NCBI GenBank assembly: GCA_025964455.1
Contig: JAOPYU010000340.1
Span: forward strand, 1 to 16,259
Direction: 5' to 3'
Length of the DNA stretch: 16,259 nucleotides
DNA from: Thermoleophilia bacterium
GTDB taxonomy: Bacteria > Actinomycetota > Thermoleophilia > Gaiellales > SKUG01
Position 1 is the first letter of the stretch; every line of letters starts with the position of its first letter. A model generated the notes under the pieces. The model did not search any database and had not been told where the DNA came from. It was given only the letters and a program-made list of their open reading frames with translations. The translations under genes and the position numbers were made by a program. Below are positions 8,942 through 16,259 of this stretch, one piece after another.

Positions 8942-8978
8942 TGTACAGAAACGATCGAGGGGGTATCGGTTCTGTACA
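8942..8978 (+). repeat. Hairpin element, copy 1, downstream of gltX
   Basis: Stem 8942-8955 pairs with 8965-8978 (13 of 14 pairs, one A-G mismatch) around a nine-base loop CGAGGGGGT (8956-8964). It starts 38 bases after the gltX stop. No T-run follows on either strand, so it is not a standard intrinsic terminator. The central 18 bases CGATCGAGGGGGTATCGG (8952-8969) recur exactly in copy 2. Confidence 0.8.
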
Positions 8979-9013
8979 GGTGGCGGGGCGAGGGACCCGG
9001 CCTGCTCACCGAA

Positions 9014-9050
9014 TGTGCAGGACCGATCGAGGGGGTATCGGAACTGCACA
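9014..9050 (+). repeat. Hairpin element, copy 2, same orientation
   Basis: Stem 9014-9027 pairs with 9037-9050 (12 of 14) around the identical loop CGAGGGGGT (9028-9036), exactly 72 bases after copy 1. Relative to copy 1, the A-T pair 8945/8975 has become G-C (9017/9047), and the mismatch 8951/8969 has become C-G (9023/9041). The stem is thus kept while its bases change. The element ends 21 bases before the stop of the convergent peptidase gene. Confidence 0.8.
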
Positions 9051-9071
9051 CTCGCCGGCAGTTCGCCGCTC

Positions 9072-10103
9072 TCAGTAGCCGGCGGTCGTCCAGCTGTCGT
9101 CGACGACGGTGGCCTCGTGGCTGCCGGCGCCGTAGAGCTGCACCGCCGCGGCGCGCGTGACGCGTGCGAGGTCGGCGTAGGTCGCGCCTGAGCCGAGCTC
9201 GCGCCGCTCGAGAGCGCCGACGTAGATCTTGGCCATCACGTCGCGGCCGAGCGCCTCGCCGATGCGCCACGCGGCCTTGTTGCCGACGCCGGCGCCCAGG
9301 TGCGCCTCCGTGCCGCTGCCGAGTTGCTCGCGGGTGATCGGTGCGGGCTTCTCGGTGCCGCCCGAGTACGCACCGCGCACCTCGGGGTTCGAGAACGAGC
9401 GCAGGCCGCCGGGGAAGGAGTCCTCGCCGACCGTCCAGTCGTCCGGATCGACGACCATCGCGATGGTGTCGGCCACGGATTCGTGGATGGCGAGCGCGTC
9501 GCCCTTGCGACCGAGCAGCTCGGGTGCGTACTCGTGGATGACCTTGTGCGTGAATTCGTGGGCGATCACGTCGTCGACCGCGAGGGGCATGCCGTCCTCG
9601 GCGTTGCGACCGACCTTGATGTCGTCGCCGAAGGGTCCACGCGGCGGCGCGTAGCGCGCGTTGAAGAACGATCGGTCGTAGCTCTCCGGCACGCGTGCGA
9701 GCACCGTCTCGCTGGCCCCTGCGTCGCGCAGCACCTGCTGGGTCTCCTGCATCGTCGAATCGATGAACCGGAGCTGCTCGGCGTACTCGTCCTTGTGCGC
9801 CGCCTCGAGGCTGCGTCGCGCGAGCATGCCGCCGGCTGCGGCACCTGCGATACCCGCAGGCATGAGCAGCATGCCCTTGATGCCACCGACGTACGGCTTG
9901 AGCGCGCCGACGCGCCCGAGGACCGCGCCCGCAGCGATGCCGGTCAGCCCGCCCGCGACCAGGGCATTTCCGCCGAGCATCCCGCCGAGTGACGCGGCCG
10001 TGCCGCCGTCGCTCTCGCCCGCGGCCTTCACCGCACCGAATGCCACGCCGGCGCCGAGCGCCGTCGTTCCAGCCATGATCCCGAGCACGGGTGCCAGCTT
10101 CAT
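9072..10103 (-). CDS. Membrane-anchored M4 (thermolysin-like) metallopeptidase
   Basis: 343-residue zinc peptidase. The catalytic motif HEFTH lies at 182-186 (zinc ligands H182 and H186, catalytic E183). The third ligand is E208 in HESVADT (207-213), 22 residues later as in the thermolysin family. GTEAHLGAGVGNKAAW (264-279) matches the region around the thermolysin transition-state histidine (here H268), including the conserved NKAA. Instead of a signal peptide plus FTP/PepSY propeptide, residues 1-95 hold two or three Gly/Ala-rich hydrophobic segments (1-25, 37-65, 72-94). The enzyme is therefore probably membrane-bound and made without a classical prodomain. Which side the active site faces is not clear. 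The ATG at 10103 was chosen because MKLAPVLGIMAG is a natural membrane start and GGGACG precedes it. Substrate unknown. Confidence 0.8.
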   Translation of the reverse strand: MKLAPVLGIMAGTTALGAGVAFGAVKAAGESDGGTAASLGGMLGGNALVAGGLTGIAAGAVLGRVGALKPYVGGIKGMLLMPAGIAGAAAGGMLARRSLEAAHKDEYAEQLRFIDSTMQETQQVLRDAGASETVLARVPESYDRSFFNARYAPPRGPFGDDIKVGRNAEDGMPLAVDDVIAHEFTHKVIHEYAPELLGRKGDALAIHESVADTIAMVVDPDDWTVGEDSFPGGLRSFSNPEVRGAYSGGTEKPAPITREQLGSGTEAHLGAGVGNKAAWRIGEALGRDVMAKIYVGALERRELGSGATYADLARVTRAAAVQLYGAGSHEATVVDDSWTTAGY

Positions 10104-10282
10104 CGTCCCACGTCCCACCGGAAGGTCGGGCCGCGTCGTCCCACGCAGCCACACGACTCTCTGTCGAGGTGGAGGAGGGCGACGTTCCACCGGCCCCCGG
10201 ACCAGGCGTGCGTACGACGGCTCCCCGTGTTTTCCTTCCCCCCGCGCCGGGAACCACCAGACAGCGCCGTCCGGGACATGCG
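10104..10282. promoter_or_regulatory. Divergent promoter region, peptidase / HD-GYP protein
   Basis: About 180 bases between divergent starts. GTCCCAC occurs three times on the peptidase side (10106-10112, 10113-10119 and near 10139). The first two are directly adjacent and, read on the minus strand as GTGGGAC, lie just before the peptidase ATG, where they also supply its ribosome site. I see no convincing -35/-10 pair in either direction. Confidence 0.3.
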
Positions 10283-12694
10283 ATGCCCCCGGAGCCATCC
10301 GTATCCACCGCCTTCCGGGAGCTCGACTGCGTGACGACCGAGTCCGACACGACGCCGCCGTCATCCGATGCGCAGCTCGCCTGGATCGAAGGGCACGTGA
10401 ACCGCATCCTCGCGGCAGGCGCCCTGGTCGCACTCAACATCGTCGTGATCGCCGTGCTCGGCCACTTCTACGGGCTCGGCGTGATGGGCGCCCTGCTCAC
10501 GGTCGGGCTGGCCATCGCCTCGTTCCTGCTGCTGAACCGAGCCGTCGGGCGCATGATGCGCAGCGCCGTCGCAGCGGCGCGTCGCGAATCGCTCGTCGCC
10601 CGCCAGATGATGCTCGCCGTCGAGCAGATCGGTGCCGAATCCGCCGGCCTGCGCGGCACGGTCGAGGCGCTCTCGCTGAGCGCCCAGTCGGCCGGGCTCG
10701 AGGTCTTCGTCTGGGAGTCGGGCGACCGCACCCTCTGGTCACCCGCATGGGGCACGCACCACAACTTCACGGCGACCGAAGCCCGAGCACTGCTCGAGTC
10801 GCTCGCCGCACGCCGGGCGATCCGCATTCCTGACGGCGCCGCATCGACGAGCCCGCTGCCGACCGGCATCGGCGTGCGCGGCGGATCGAGCGCGCTCATC
10901 GCCGCGCCGATGTGGTCGGGCGAGGAGTTCCACGGCGTCGTGCTGCGCCGCTATCCGAGCGACCACGAGCTGGGTCGTTCCGAGGACGACGGCCTCGTCG
11001 CGTCGATCGCCGCGCTCGGCGCCGTCGCCATCGGCAAGGCCGTCATCGTCGATCGCGAGCAGCAGCGTGCCCGCGACAACGAGCTGCTCCTGCGCAGCGT
11101 GCATGCCGCGAGCGAGAGCCGCCAGCGCGACCGCCTGGTCCACCATGTCCAGCAGGCCGCCGAGGCCCTGCGCTCGGACCGTGCCACCATCTTCGCCCTC
11201 GATTCCGGGCGCCTGCGCCTCGTCGGCGCCCACGGCGTCGAACGCGTCGTCGCCTCGGGCGCCGGCTCCATCCGCCTGCGCTCCTATCTCGCCGAGCTCG
11301 CCCACCATGCCGGCTCCTCCTCGTTCATCGTGGACGTCGCCGCCCTCGACGATTCGAGCCGCATCGTGCTCGAACGCCTCGGCCTCGCGAGCGAGGTCGC
11401 AGTCCAGGGCCTGCGCGACGGCAACGGGCTCGTCGGCATGATCGTCCTCGATGCCCCCGCCCAGCTCGACGATGGTGCCGAGGCGCTGCTCGCGGCCGTC
11501 GGTCGACAGGCGTCGATGGCGATCGAGCGCGGCCGCATGCTCCGCTCGATCCGCAAGCGCAGTCGCCATCTGGCCTGCACGCCCAAGCTCGCGCGCAGCC
11601 TGACCGGTCAGCGCGATCCCGAGGCAGTTGCGCGGATCGCCGCGCGCGAGCTCAACGAAGGCTTCGGCTTCGGTCGCGTCACGATCGCCCTGGCGACCGT
11701 CGACGGGGCACTGGCAGGGACGAGCACTGGTGACGAGGAGCTGCGGATCATCGCCTCGAGCGGCGTCAACGCACCGTCAGACATGGCGCACCCGGCATGC
11801 ACCGACGCGTTGCGCGAATGCGTCCGCACCGGCCGCCCGTACGTGAGCGTCGCGGGCGACGTGGATGACCTCGGCGACCTCCTCGTGCCCCAGGACGGCG
11901 ACGCGCCGGCCGACTGCCGCGGGCGCATCGTCGTGCCGATCGCCGGTCGAGACCGCAAGGTCGTCGGCGCGATCGCGGTCTACGAGGCCGACCCCGACGT
12001 GCTCGGCGAGGACGACCTGCACATGCTCGAGACGATCGCCGACCAGCTCGGCGGCACCATCGAGCAGGCCGCGCTGTTCGCTTCGCTCGAGCGCTCGTAC
12101 TTCGAGACGGTGGAGGCGCTCAGCTCGGCGCTCGAGGCGAAGGACGCCTACACGCTCGACCACGCCCGGTCGATCACCGACATGAGCGCCGACGTCGGCC
12201 GCCGCCTCGGCATGCGTGAGGACGAGATCCGCGACCTGAAGCTCGGCGCGCTGCTCCACGACATCGGCAAGATCGGCGTGCCCACGGAGATCCTCTCCAA
12301 GCCGGGGCCGCTCACCGATGACGAGTTCGAGGTGATGAAGGAGCACACCGTCATCGGTGAGCAGATCATCGCCAGCGTCGAGTTCCTCCAGGGCGTGCGG
12401 CCCCTCGTGCTCCACGAACACGAGCGCTGGGACGGCGCCGGCTATCCGCACCAGCTCAAGGGCGAGGAGATTCCGCTCGGCGCGCGCATCATCTTCGTCT
12501 GCGATTCGTGGCACGCCATGACGAGCGACCGCCCGTACCGCACTGCGCTGCCCGACGAGGAGGCGCTGCGCCGCCTCCGTGACGGCGCCGGCTCCCAGTT
12601 CGATCCGGCCGTGGTCGATGCGTTCTGCGACCTCATGGAGCAGGAGCACGCCGCACTGCTCGGCAGCGACGGCTCGCTCACCCTCGGCGTCTGA
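10283..12694 (+). CDS. Membrane GAF/HD-GYP protein, predicted c-di-GMP phosphodiesterase
   Basis: 803-residue sensor enzyme predicted to hydrolyse cyclic di-GMP. Order of parts: two close membrane helices (42-60, 64-86), then three GAF-like sensory segments (roughly 105-255, 262-417 and 430-598), then an HD-GYP domain (about 605-785). The catalytic signatures are complete: LLHDIGKIG (H659, D660, K663), H688, HEHERWDGAGYP (711-722, with GYP at 720-722) and D741. No GGDEF or receiver domain is present. GAF 1 and 2 lack obvious chromophore cysteines; the third contains several cysteines. Two starts are possible: ATG 10283 (GGGAC upstream) and GTG 10331, which has GGGAG at 10317-10321 and would remove 16 residues before the helices. 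A stand-alone receiver gene converges on its 3' end. Confidence 0.9.
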   Translation: MPPEPSVSTAFRELDCVTTESDTTPPSSDAQLAWIEGHVNRILAAGALVALNIVVIAVLGHFYGLGVMGALLTVGLAIASFLLLNRAVGRMMRSAVAAARRESLVARQMMLAVEQIGAESAGLRGTVEALSLSAQSAGLEVFVWESGDRTLWSPAWGTHHNFTATEARALLESLAARRAIRIPDGAASTSPLPTGIGVRGGSSALIAAPMWSGEEFHGVVLRRYPSDHELGRSEDDGLVASIAALGAVAIGKAVIVDREQQRARDNELLLRSVHAASESRQRDRLVHHVQQAAEALRSDRATIFALDSGRLRLVGAHGVERVVASGAGSIRLRSYLAELAHHAGSSSFIVDVAALDDSSRIVLERLGLASEVAVQGLRDGNGLVGMIVLDAPAQLDDGAEALLAAVGRQASMAIERGRMLRSIRKRSRHLACTPKLARSLTGQRDPEAVARIAARELNEGFGFGRVTIALATVDGALAGTSTGDEELRIIASSGVNAPSDMAHPACTDALRECVRTGRPYVSVAGDVDDLGDLLVPQDGDAPADCRGRIVVPIAGRDRKVVGAIAVYEADPDVLGEDDLHMLETIADQLGGTIEQAALFASLERSYFETVEALSSALEAKDAYTLDHARSITDMSADVGRRLGMREDEIRDLKLGALLHDIGKIGVPTEILSKPGPLTDDEFEVMKEHTVIGEQIIASVEFLQGVRPLVLHEHERWDGAGYPHQLKGEEIPLGARIIFVCDSWHAMTSDRPYRTALPDEEALRRLRDGAGSQFDPAVVDAFCDLMEQEHAALLGSDGSLTLGV

Positions 12695-12715
12695 GCGGCC
12701 CGCGGCCTCCGGCCG

Positions 12716-13144
12716 TCAGGGCTCTGGCTGCGCCCCGCACATCGCGGCGAGACTGTCCAGCAGCTTCCTCGGTGACCCGTCCTTCGGGAAGATGCCGTCG
12801 GCGCCTGCCCGGGTGGCGCGTTCCAGGGTCTCCGGGTCGTTCCAGCCCGTGAACAGGGCGACGCGCGCGCCGTGTGCGGCAGCTCGCACGTCGCCGAGCA
12901 CCTCGATGCCGTCCCGGTCGGGCAGCGTCACGTCGAGCAGCACGAGGTCGACGCGAGCATCGCCCAGATCGGCGAGCACGCGCAGCGCTTCGCCCGCGGA
13001 GGCCGCGGTCCCGACCAGTTCGAAGCGCGGGTCGAGCGACACGGAGACCTCGAGGAGGGTACGGATCCCCGAATCGTCGTCGACGACGATGAGTCGGATC
13101 GGCTCGGGTGCTGGCGGCGCCGGGGGGACTGGAGTGGACTCCAT
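12716..13144 (-). CDS. Stand-alone response-regulator receiver protein
   Basis: 142-residue CheY-like protein consisting of a receiver domain only. The acidic pocket is VVDDD (20-24), the phospho-accepting aspartate is D71 in LLDVTLPDRDG, the switch threonine is T99 in ALFTG, and the conserved lysine is K121 in FPKDG. An Ala/Pro-rich leader of about 15 residues precedes the domain. There is no DNA-binding or enzyme output domain, so it must act through protein contacts or as a phosphate sink. No histidine kinase is nearby. It converges on the HD-GYP gene with 21 bases between stops. A functional link is possible, as receiver/HD-GYP pairs are common, but convergent orientation does not show it. 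The start ATG at 13144 follows a weak ACAGGC. Confidence 0.88.
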   Translation of the reverse strand: MESTPVPPAPPAPEPIRLIVVDDDSGIRTLLEVSVSLDPRFELVGTAASAGEALRVLADLGDARVDLVLLDVTLPDRDGIEVLGDVRAAAHGARVALFTGWNDPETLERATRAGADGIFPKDGSPRKLLDSLAAMCGAQPEP

Positions 13145-13204
13145 GCCTGTACATGGTGCGCTTCTGGACCGCGCGGCACAACTTCGAAATGACCCAGATT
13201 CGTG

Positions 13205-13226
13205 AAAACTCCGAGGTGCTCTCGGA
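13205..13226 (-). terminator. Probable intrinsic terminator of the 189-residue gene
   Basis: On the minus strand TCCGAG (13226-13221) pairs with CTCGGA (13215-13210) over AGCAC, followed by GTTTT (13209-13205). It lies about 44 bases after the stop at 13270. The stem is short, so confidence is moderate. It also separates that gene from the receiver gene downstream. Confidence 0.5.
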
Positions 13227-13269
13227 ACGGGATCATCGCACCGAAACGAGTGTCCGACCGTAGACGGTC

Positions 13270-13839
13270 TCAGCCACCGATTCCGACGAGCAGGACCTGT
13301 CCGACGAGCACCAGGAACAGCAGGGCACAGCCGGCGACGAGCGTCCACAGCACGATCTGCCACGCACGCGATCCGGGGCGGGCTTCGTGCAGCCAGGCCG
13401 GGTCCACCTGGTCCTCGGCGATCCACGCGTGCACGAGGGCAGTGGTCGATCGCGCGCCGCGGAATGCGTCGCGCGTGATGTCGACGGCGTGCATGCCGAG
13501 CTCGGCCGTGTCGTCGTCGAGTTCCTCGAGGTCTGCCCGGACCGCGAGCACGCCCAGCGCGTCGCGGCACGATCCGAGCGATCCCAGCAGCAGGAGATGG
13601 GCTTCAGCCGCGCTCGGCGGCGGTACGAGCCCCGCGGCAAACTCCGCGGCCGAGTGTGCGCGGTACTGCGCGCGTCGCAGCTCGGCAGCAAGTTCGTCCG
13701 ATGCGATCCCGGCGCGCCACGTGTGGCCACCGAGCAGGCGCTCACAGCGTCGGAGCGACGGCTCCCACGTCGTCCAGACGTGGTCGACACCGTCCGCGTA
13801 GCGGACCGCGACCTGGTCAGGGACGACATGCTGCTTCAT
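13270..13839 (-). CDS. Hypothetical protein with C-terminal membrane anchor
   Basis: I do not recognise the family. The 189-residue chain has a soluble, mostly helical and acidic body (about 1-155) with conspicuous tryptophans in HVWTTWEP (20-27). One hydrophobic segment, WQIVLWTLVAGCALLFLVLVG, spans 160-180 and is followed by only nine residues, so the protein looks tail-anchored with its body in the cytosol. There is no signal peptide. The start ATG at 13839 is supported by GGAGG (13850-13854) ten bases upstream; the frame continues upstream to 13914 but would run through an inverted repeat. It follows thiL on the same strand across about 80 bases with that inverted repeat between them, so co-transcription is uncertain. 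Function unknown. Confidence 0.75.
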   Translation of the reverse strand: MKQHVVPDQVAVRYADGVDHVWTTWEPSLRRCERLLGGHTWRAGIASDELAAELRRAQYRAHSAAEFAAGLVPPPSAAEAHLLLLGSLGSCRDALGVLAVRADLEELDDDTAELGMHAVDITRDAFRGARSTTALVHAWIAEDQVDPAWLHEARPGSRAWQIVLWTLVAGCALLFLVLVGQVLLVGIGG

Positions 13840-13887
13840 CGTGCTCGGGCCTCCTCGAGTGCTCGTTCCCGACAGGGACGCGCTTGA

Positions 13888-13918
13888 ACCTGTGATCGAC
13901 TCCTGAACCATCACAGGT
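13888..13918. repeat. Perfect 9-bp inverted repeat between thiL and the tail-anchored protein gene
   Basis: ACCTGTGAT (13888-13896) and ATCACAGGT (13910-13918) are perfect complements with a 13-base spacer. It is three bases after the thiL stop and about 50 bases before the next minus-strand start. On the minus strand it is followed by TTCAAG, a poor T-run, so it could be a weak terminator of thiL or an operator for the next gene. Confidence 0.5.
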
Positions 13919-13920
13919 GC

Positions 13921-14826
13921 TCACGTGTGCAGGAACCCGGAGGGCGCCTCGATGCGCTTCCCGGCACGCAGCAGCGAGAGCTCGCCCGCATGACCATCGG
14001 CCAGCCGTCCGACGATCGTGAGGGGCACGGCGAGGTCCGCGGCCACGAGTGCGGCCCGGGCAGGTTCGAGGCGGTCCGGGGCGATGGCTGCCAGCAGCTC
14101 GTAGTCGTCGCCGACCGCAGCGGCGTCGCGCGGGTCGAGCGACGGGTCGGCGAGCGGCACGTCCAGCAGCTCCACGTGCGCCGTGCAGCCGGCTCCGCGG
14201 GCGAGGTGCCGCACGTCGCGGACGAGTCCGTCGGAGACGTCCACCATGGAGCGGACGTGTGGCGCGAGGGCGCGCCCCGCTCGGAGCCGATCCGGCGGCT
14301 CGGGCGGCGCTGCCCCGGGTGGGGCGAGCAGCGCGGCGCCGAGGCTTCCCGTGACGACGAGCAGGTCGCCCGGGCAGCCGCCAGCGCGCGTGACGAACCC
14401 AGCCCGGCTCGACGCTCGAACGCCGATGACCGTCACGACCAGGGCGAGCTCGCGAGCGTGCACGCTCGAGAAGTCCCCGCCGACGACCGGCGCGCCCTGC
14501 GCGCCCGCACGCTCGATCGCACCCTCCATCGCCTCGGCTGCGTCCGGCCAGCGCTCGGCCGGTACGTGCACGGCGCAGGTCACTGCCAGCGGCGCCGCGC
14601 CCATCGCCGCCAGGTCCGACAGCGCCCGTGCGACCGCGCGCCTGCCGTGGAGGAGGGGCGGACACCCCCGTGGGACGTGCACGCCCTCGATCGTGCTGTC
14701 CACCGAGACGCAGGTCGCGGACGTGCCAGCGCGAAGCACCGCTGCATCGTCGCCGTTGCGCGCGTCGGTGCGCTCGAGGACGAACGCGATCGCGCCTTCC
14801 TCGTCGTTGATGTCTGCTGCCTCCAC
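13921..14826 (-). CDS. thiL: Thiamine-monophosphate kinase
   Basis: Phosphorylates thiamine monophosphate to the active cofactor thiamine diphosphate with ATP, the last step of thiamine synthesis, in the cytosol. The 301-residue chain has the family's magnesium/ATP-binding set in order: GDDAAV (25-30), VDSTIEGVH (42-50), RRAVARALSDLAAMGA (62-77), VVGGDFS (114-120), MVDVSDGL (194-201) and GDDYELL (239-245). Length is normal. The start is a GTG at 14826, giving MEAADINDEE; only a weak GGGC precedes it, and no other in-frame start suits better. It is divergent from glpD with 56 bases between starts, so they must share a compact control region. No other thi genes are visible. Confidence 0.95.
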   Translation of the reverse strand: MEAADINDEEGAIAFVLERTDARNGDDAAVLRAGTSATCVSVDSTIEGVHVPRGCPPLLHGRRAVARALSDLAAMGAAPLAVTCAVHVPAERWPDAAEAMEGAIERAGAQGAPVVGGDFSSVHARELALVVTVIGVRASSRAGFVTRAGGCPGDLLVVTGSLGAALLAPPGAAPPEPPDRLRAGRALAPHVRSMVDVSDGLVRDVRHLARGAGCTAHVELLDVPLADPSLDPRDAAAVGDDYELLAAIAPDRLEPARAALVAADLAVPLTIVGRLADGHAGELSLLRAGKRIEAPSGFLHT

Positions 14827-14844
14827 GCCCGTGCTGTACCCGTT

Positions 14845-14861
14845 GCGGCGTGAAGCGCCGC
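14845..14861. promoter_or_regulatory. Small inverted repeat between thiL and glpD starts
   Basis: GCGGCG (14845-14850) and CGCCGC (14856-14861) flank TGAAG in the middle of the 56-base divergent spacer. It could be an operator or just a chance GC palindrome in a GC-rich region. I see no thiamine-pyrophosphate riboswitch here. Confidence 0.2.
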
Positions 14862-14882
14862 GCGGTGGGGCATCATGTCCCC

Positions 14883-16259
14883 ATGCCTGCCGCCTCCACG
14901 CCCCCTGCCGAGCCGATCGCGTTCACCGCCAGCTCCCGCACCGCCACGCTGGAGGCGATGGCCCGCGAGCCGCTGGACGTGCTCGTCGTCGGAGGTGGCA
15001 TCACCGGCGTCGGCGTCGCGCTCGACGCTGCCAGCCGCGGGTTGCGCGTCGGCATCGTGGAGGCGGACGACTGGGCGTGTGGCACCTCCTCACGCTCGTC
15101 CAAGATGATCCACGGCGGGCTGCGATACCTCGCGAGCGGCGATGTCGGCGTGGTGCGGGAGAGCCTGCGCGAGCGTCGACGCCTGCAGCGCAACGCCGAA
15201 CACCTGGTGCGCCCCCTGTCGATGCTGCTCCCGAGCTACGGCCGGTTCCCGTTCCAGCGGATCAAGCTCGGGATCGGCCTGTGGGTGTACGAGGCGCTCG
15301 GCCACCGGGCCGCAGCGGGCGCGCTGCACGCGTGGCGCTCGGTCGCGGAGACCTCGCGACTCGTGCCCGGCATCTCGCTCGACGCGCCGGCCGGGGGCGG
15401 GCGCCTGCGAGGGGCCCACCACTACCACGACGGAAGCGCCGACGACGTGCGGCTGGTGCTCGCCGTGCTGCGCACCGCGCTCGCGCATGGGGCGCTCGCG
15501 TCCAACGGCACCCCGGTGCTGCGGCTGCTGCGTGACGGCGACCGGGTGCGTGGTGCGGTGGTCGGCGGCGATGCGGCGTCCGCGGCTACGGGCGCTCGCG
15601 ATGGCGAGCTCGAGATCGAGGCGCGAATCGTCGTGAATGCGACGGGCGTCTGGGCGGATCGCACCATCACCGAAGGCAGCGATGGGCAGCTCGCCAGCTT
15701 CCGCGTCATGCCGAGCAAGGGCATCCACCTGACGGTGCGGCGCGATCGCGTCGGCATCGAGTCGGGCATCGCGTTCTTCGAGCAGACCGGCAACGCGAAC
15801 GTGTTCGTCGAGCCGTGGCAGGACGACCTCGCCTTCATCGGCACGACCGATGCTCCGTACTCGGGCGACCTCGCTCGACCCGAGGCGACCGACGAGGAGG
15901 TCGCCTGGCTGCTGGAGAAGGTGAACCAGTTCCTGCGCACGCCGCTCACCACGGACGACGTGCTCTCCAGATGGGCCGGGCTGCGCCCGCTCGTCACCCC
16001 GGCCGAAGGCGCCGACGAACAGTCCAAGGACGTGTCGCGCCGGCACCTGCTCGTGGATCGCCCCGGGATCCTGACCATCACCGGCGGCAAGCTGACGGCC
16101 TACCGCTCCATGGCCGAAGTGACCGTGGATGCCGCGATGTCGCAGCTGGGGAGGAAGGGACGCAGCCGCACGAGGACCCTCGCCCTGGACGGCAGTCGCC
16201 CGCTGCCGACGCCGGCTGAGCTCGACGCGCTCGCCGCGCGGCTCGGAATCGTTCGCGCC
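14883..16259 (+). CDS. glpD: Aerobic glycerol-3-phosphate dehydrogenase, N-terminal 459 residues
   Basis: FAD-dependent membrane-associated oxidation of glycerol 3-phosphate to dihydroxyacetone phosphate, feeding electrons to quinone. The frame is open to the end of the window, so the C-terminus is missing. The dinucleotide-binding motif is VVGGGITGVG (35-44), with the ribose-binding acid at E60, followed by GTSSRSSKMIHGGLRYL (67-83), a GlpD hallmark. Later conserved segments are NATGVWAD, SKGIHL, GTTD, WAGLRPLV, SRRHLL and TGGKLTAYRSMAE. The start ATG at 14883 has a GGTGGGG stretch 12 bases upstream; an ATG at 14875 is out of frame. No glpF or glpK is visible, though they could lie downstream. 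Family call secure. Confidence 0.95.
   Translation, partial: MPAASTPPAEPIAFTASSRTATLEAMAREPLDVLVVGGGITGVGVALDAASRGLRVGIVEADDWACGTSSRSSKMIHGGLRYLASGDVGVVRESLRERRRLQRNAEHLVRPLSMLLPSYGRFPFQRIKLGIGLWVYEALGHRAAAGALHAWRSVAETSRLVPGISLDAPAGGGRLRGAHHYHDGSADDVRLVLAVLRTALAHGALASNGTPVLRLLRDGDRVRGAVVGGDAASAATGARDGELEIEARIVVNATGVWADRTITEGSDGQLASFRVMPSKGIHLTVRRDRVGIESGIAFFEQTGNANVFVEPWQDDLAFIGTTDAPYSGDLARPEATDEEVAWLLEKVNQFLRTPLTTDDVLSRWAGLRPLVTPAEGADEQSKDVSRRHLLVDRPGILTITGGKLTAYRSMAEVTVDAAMSQLGRKGRSRTRTLALDGSRPLPTPAELDALAARLGIVRA

Noticed and set aside
8942..9050. CRISPR array
   Set aside because: Only two repeat units, each a hairpin with a diverged stem, one spacer, and no cas genes nearby.
8782..10440. 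A 552-residue minus-strand frame crossing gltX, the hairpins and the peptidase gene
   Set aside because: It overlaps the real M4 peptidase in another frame, is Arg-rich and low in family-like motifs, and only exists because GC-rich DNA has few stops.
14827..14882. TPP riboswitch or shared leader between thiL and glpD
   Set aside because: The spacer is only 56 bases and shows none of the conserved THI-box sequence.

Overview
The window is a stretch of very GC-rich bacterial chromosome with dense genes on both strands. It fits a high-GC actinobacterium. A class Thermoleophilia-type lineage is my best guess, because glycine decarboxylase is the split-subunit type (GcvPB) rather than the single chain usual in Actinomycetia; this assignment is inference. 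I see no prophage, insertion sequence, CRISPR array, tRNA or rRNA, and no gene-free stretch longer than about 250 bases.

Layout. 1-1820 (+): the C-terminal end of gcvPB, then a cutinase-like alpha/beta hydrolase, closed by a strong hairpin. 1941-2189 (-): a small unrecognised 82-residue protein built on repeated proline-rich motifs. 2327-4544 (-): a MalK/UgpC-type sugar ABC ATPase with a 330-residue disordered tail and its own terminator. 4738-5475 (+): a four-helix membrane protein of unknown function, followed by a block of three stacked hairpins. 5603-7321 (-): endonuclease IV downstream of a MerR/TipA-type regulator with a 19-bp-spacer promoter. 7407-8903 (+): glutamyl-tRNA synthetase, probably read from a leaderless mRNA. 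8942-9050: two related hairpins with an identical loop and covarying stems. 9072-10103 (-): a membrane-anchored thermolysin-like (M4) metallopeptidase. 10283-12694 (+): a membrane-bound GAF/HD-GYP c-di-GMP phosphodiesterase. 12716-13144 (-): a stand-alone receiver protein converging on it. 13270-13839 (-): a small protein with a C-terminal membrane anchor. 13921-14826 (-): thiamine-monophosphate kinase. 14883-window end (+): aerobic glycerol-3-phosphate dehydrogenase, cut by the window edge.

Most of the gene content is housekeeping or general physiology: one-carbon metabolism, sugar uptake, DNA repair, translation, thiamine, glycerol and signalling. I see no single cohesive system across the window. 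The signals least explained by known families are the paired covarying hairpins after gltX, the NPGIVPPWL repeat protein, the stacked hairpins at 5485-5593, and the long tail on the orphan ABC ATPase. All calls rest on reading the sequence and on remembered family motifs; no database or folding program was run.
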